Of a DNA stretch of 64,000 nucleotides, positions 62,760 through 64,000 are shown one piece after another. Position 1 is the stretch's first letter. Each line of letters begins with the position of its first letter. The notes under the pieces are model-generated. The model was not told the DNA's origin and did not search any database. It saw nothing but the letters and a program-made list of their open reading frames with translations. A program made the position numbers and the translations under genes. Origin of the DNA: Lacrimispora amygdalina (GTDB taxonomy: Bacteria; Bacillota; Clostridia; Lachnospirales; Lachnospiraceae); NCBI RefSeq assembly GCF_900205965.1, contig NZ_OAOF01000001.1:248001-312000 (forward strand), read 5' to 3'.

Positions 62760-64000
62760 ATGGAAAAGCAAATCAGTTACCGGATCGATTCTGAAACAGA
62801 GTGCGCATTCCGCAATCACGCAGATTTTTGCATTGGAACCGGGCGAATGGGGTTATCCCTGCAGCAGCAATATCAGGAACAGCTAAAGCTGATACAGGAC
62901 CAGATCAGTTTTTGCTATATCCGGGGGCACGGAATCTTTTGTGATGATATGGCAGTTTATCAGGAGTATACGGATGAATCAGGCAATGTCAGAACAGAAT
63001 ATAATTTCACCTATCTGGATATGGTCATGGATGCTTACCAGGAACTGGGAATTAAGCCGTTTTTAGAACTGGGATTCATGCCGCAGAAGATGGCTTCAGG
63101 GGAGCAGACTGTCTTTTACTGGAAAGGGAATGTGACGCCTCCAAAGAACTACCAGGCATGGTCTGATCTGGTACAGGCTGTTCTTTTACACCTTATGGAA
63201 CGCTATGGGAAGGAAGAAGTGGTAACCTGGCCGGTGGAGGTGTGGAACGAGCCAAACCTGCCTGGTTTCTGGAAAAATGCAGACAAAGAAGAATATTTCC
63301 GTCTGTTTCAGGAAACCTTTGATGCAGTGAAAAGGGTAGACAGCCGCTTTTTGGTAGGCGGTCCTGCGATCTGCGGAGTGGATGATGTCAACTGGCTGGA
63401 ATCTTTCCTGGAATTCTGCCAGAAGCAGGATCTAAAACCGGATTTCATCACACGGCACCATTACATGTTTGATAAGCCGGAGCAATGCGGTCATTACAGC
63501 TACGGAGCCTTAAGAGATCCGGTGGCTGCTTTGGGAGAACTGAAAATATCCCGTAATATCATAGACAGCTTTGATTCATTTCAGGGGCTTCCCATGCATA
63601 TTACAGAATTCAACACCTCCTACAGTCCTGACAGCCCGATTCACGATACTACCGTCAATGCTGCTTATGTAGCATGGCTTCTGTCTCAGCTGGGTGATTT
63701 ATGCGAATCTTATTCTTACTGGACTTTCGGCGATATATTTGAGGAAAAAGGCGTACCCTTCACACCGTTTCACGGCGGCTTTGGATTGGTTGCAAACGGA
63801 ACAATCCCAAAGCCCACATTCTGGACCTTCGTTTTCTTTAAAACGCTTCAGGGCAGATGTATCCACCGCTCCGACGAACTGGTTGTTGTGGAGAATGAGG
63901 ACGGAAGTTATTGCGGAACAGCCTGGAATCTGTGCCTGGATCAGAAAGAAAGAATCCGGCTTAATTTTACACTTCCTGCAAAAGAAAATGGGGAATACTG
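62760..64000 (+). CDS. GH39 glycosidase (beta-xylosidase-like), cut off by the window end
   Basis: An open reading frame runs from ATG 62760 (MEKQISYRIDSETECAF) to the end without a stop, about 413 codons. The acid/base motif EVWNEPNLPGFW near residue 160 and nucleophile ITEFNTSYS near 280 match GH39 enzymes, which release xylose or other sugars from short oligosaccharides; no signal peptide is present, so the enzyme is cytoplasmic. GGGGAAGGGGATTTAT gives the ribosome site. The 3' end lies beyond 64000. Confidence 0.88.
   Translation, partial: MEKQISYRIDSETECAFRNHADFCIGTGRMGLSLQQQYQEQLKLIQDQISFCYIRGHGIFCDDMAVYQEYTDESGNVRTEYNFTYLDMVMDAYQELGIKPFLELGFMPQKMASGEQTVFYWKGNVTPPKNYQAWSDLVQAVLLHLMERYGKEEVVTWPVEVWNEPNLPGFWKNADKEEYFRLFQETFDAVKRVDSRFLVGGPAICGVDDVNWLESFLEFCQKQDLKPDFITRHHYMFDKPEQCGHYSYGALRDPVAALGELKISRNIIDSFDSFQGLPMHITEFNTSYSPDSPIHDTTVNAAYVAWLLSQLGDLCESYSYWTFGDIFEEKGVPFTPFHGGFGLVANGTIPKPTFWTFVFFKTLQGRCIHRSDELVVVENEDGSYCGTAWNLCLDQKERIRLNFTLPAKENGEY

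Overview
The window looks like chromosomal DNA from a spore-forming, anaerobic, saccharolytic Clostridia, most likely a Lachnospiraceae relative of Lacrimispora or Clostridium saccharolyticum. This is inferred from the trimeric [FeFe] hydrogenase, CotF-type coat protein, Csp-type subtilisins, class III fructose bisphosphatase, AGGAGG ribosome sites, TTGACA/TATAAT promoters and many Gram-positive glycan-uptake genes. No phage, insertion sequence or CRISPR array is visible.

Region 1 (1-15.9 kb) is hydrogen and nucleobase metabolism. A plus-strand operon encodes an electron-bifurcating hydrogenase (NuoE-like, stand-alone HATPase, small ferredoxin-fold protein, NuoF-like, HydA), followed by two small coat-type genes. 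Facing it is a minus-strand operon: ferredoxin-fold protein, PAS-containing sensory [FeFe] hydrogenase, SpoIIE/PP2C phosphatase and a second (group B-like) hydrogenase. Then come adenine deaminase and purine nucleoside phosphorylase. Divergent from these, a strong promoter drives a structured leader with an intrinsic terminator ahead of a NitT/TauT-type ABC transporter. This is the best riboswitch candidate in the window.

Region 2 (16-22 kb) has a lipoprotein, an Ogt-type methyltransferase, a seven-gene tRNA array (Pro-Gly-Arg-His-Gln-Lys-Leu) with terminator-like hairpins in its spacers, and two convergent Csp-like subtilases. Both subtilases have Gly where the catalytic Ser should be; one is also broken by a stop and an internal deletion.

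Region 3 (22-50 kb) is a carbohydrate-utilisation island. It has two three-component sugar ABC importers, two GH38 alpha-mannosidases, two GH88/105 unsaturated glucuronyl/galacturonyl hydrolases, a GH4 LplD-like enzyme, a YesMN-type two-component system, two AraC regulators, two HAD phosphatase-like proteins (one fused to a mannitol-1-phosphate dehydrogenase-like domain) and two unrecognised proteins. Nine genes from 40.9 down to 27.1 kb run in one direction and may be co-transcribed, with an internal terminator hairpin between the first importer and the mannosidases. The content suggests import of oligosaccharides from pectin-like or mannose-containing glycans and their hydrolysis in the cytoplasm.

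Region 4 (50-64 kb) is mostly housekeeping: two YfcE-type phosphodiesterases, RdgB, a papain-like protease, a THUMP methyltransferase, a rhodanese, an Asn/Gln-rich repeat protein, two tandem NlpC/P60 cell-wall hydrolases, a HAAS-domain membrane protein, class III Fbp, an MBL-fold hydrolase, an M23 peptidase, and the start of a GH39 glycosidase that runs off the end. A promoter-plus-hairpins unit near 55.4 kb may be an undescribed small RNA.
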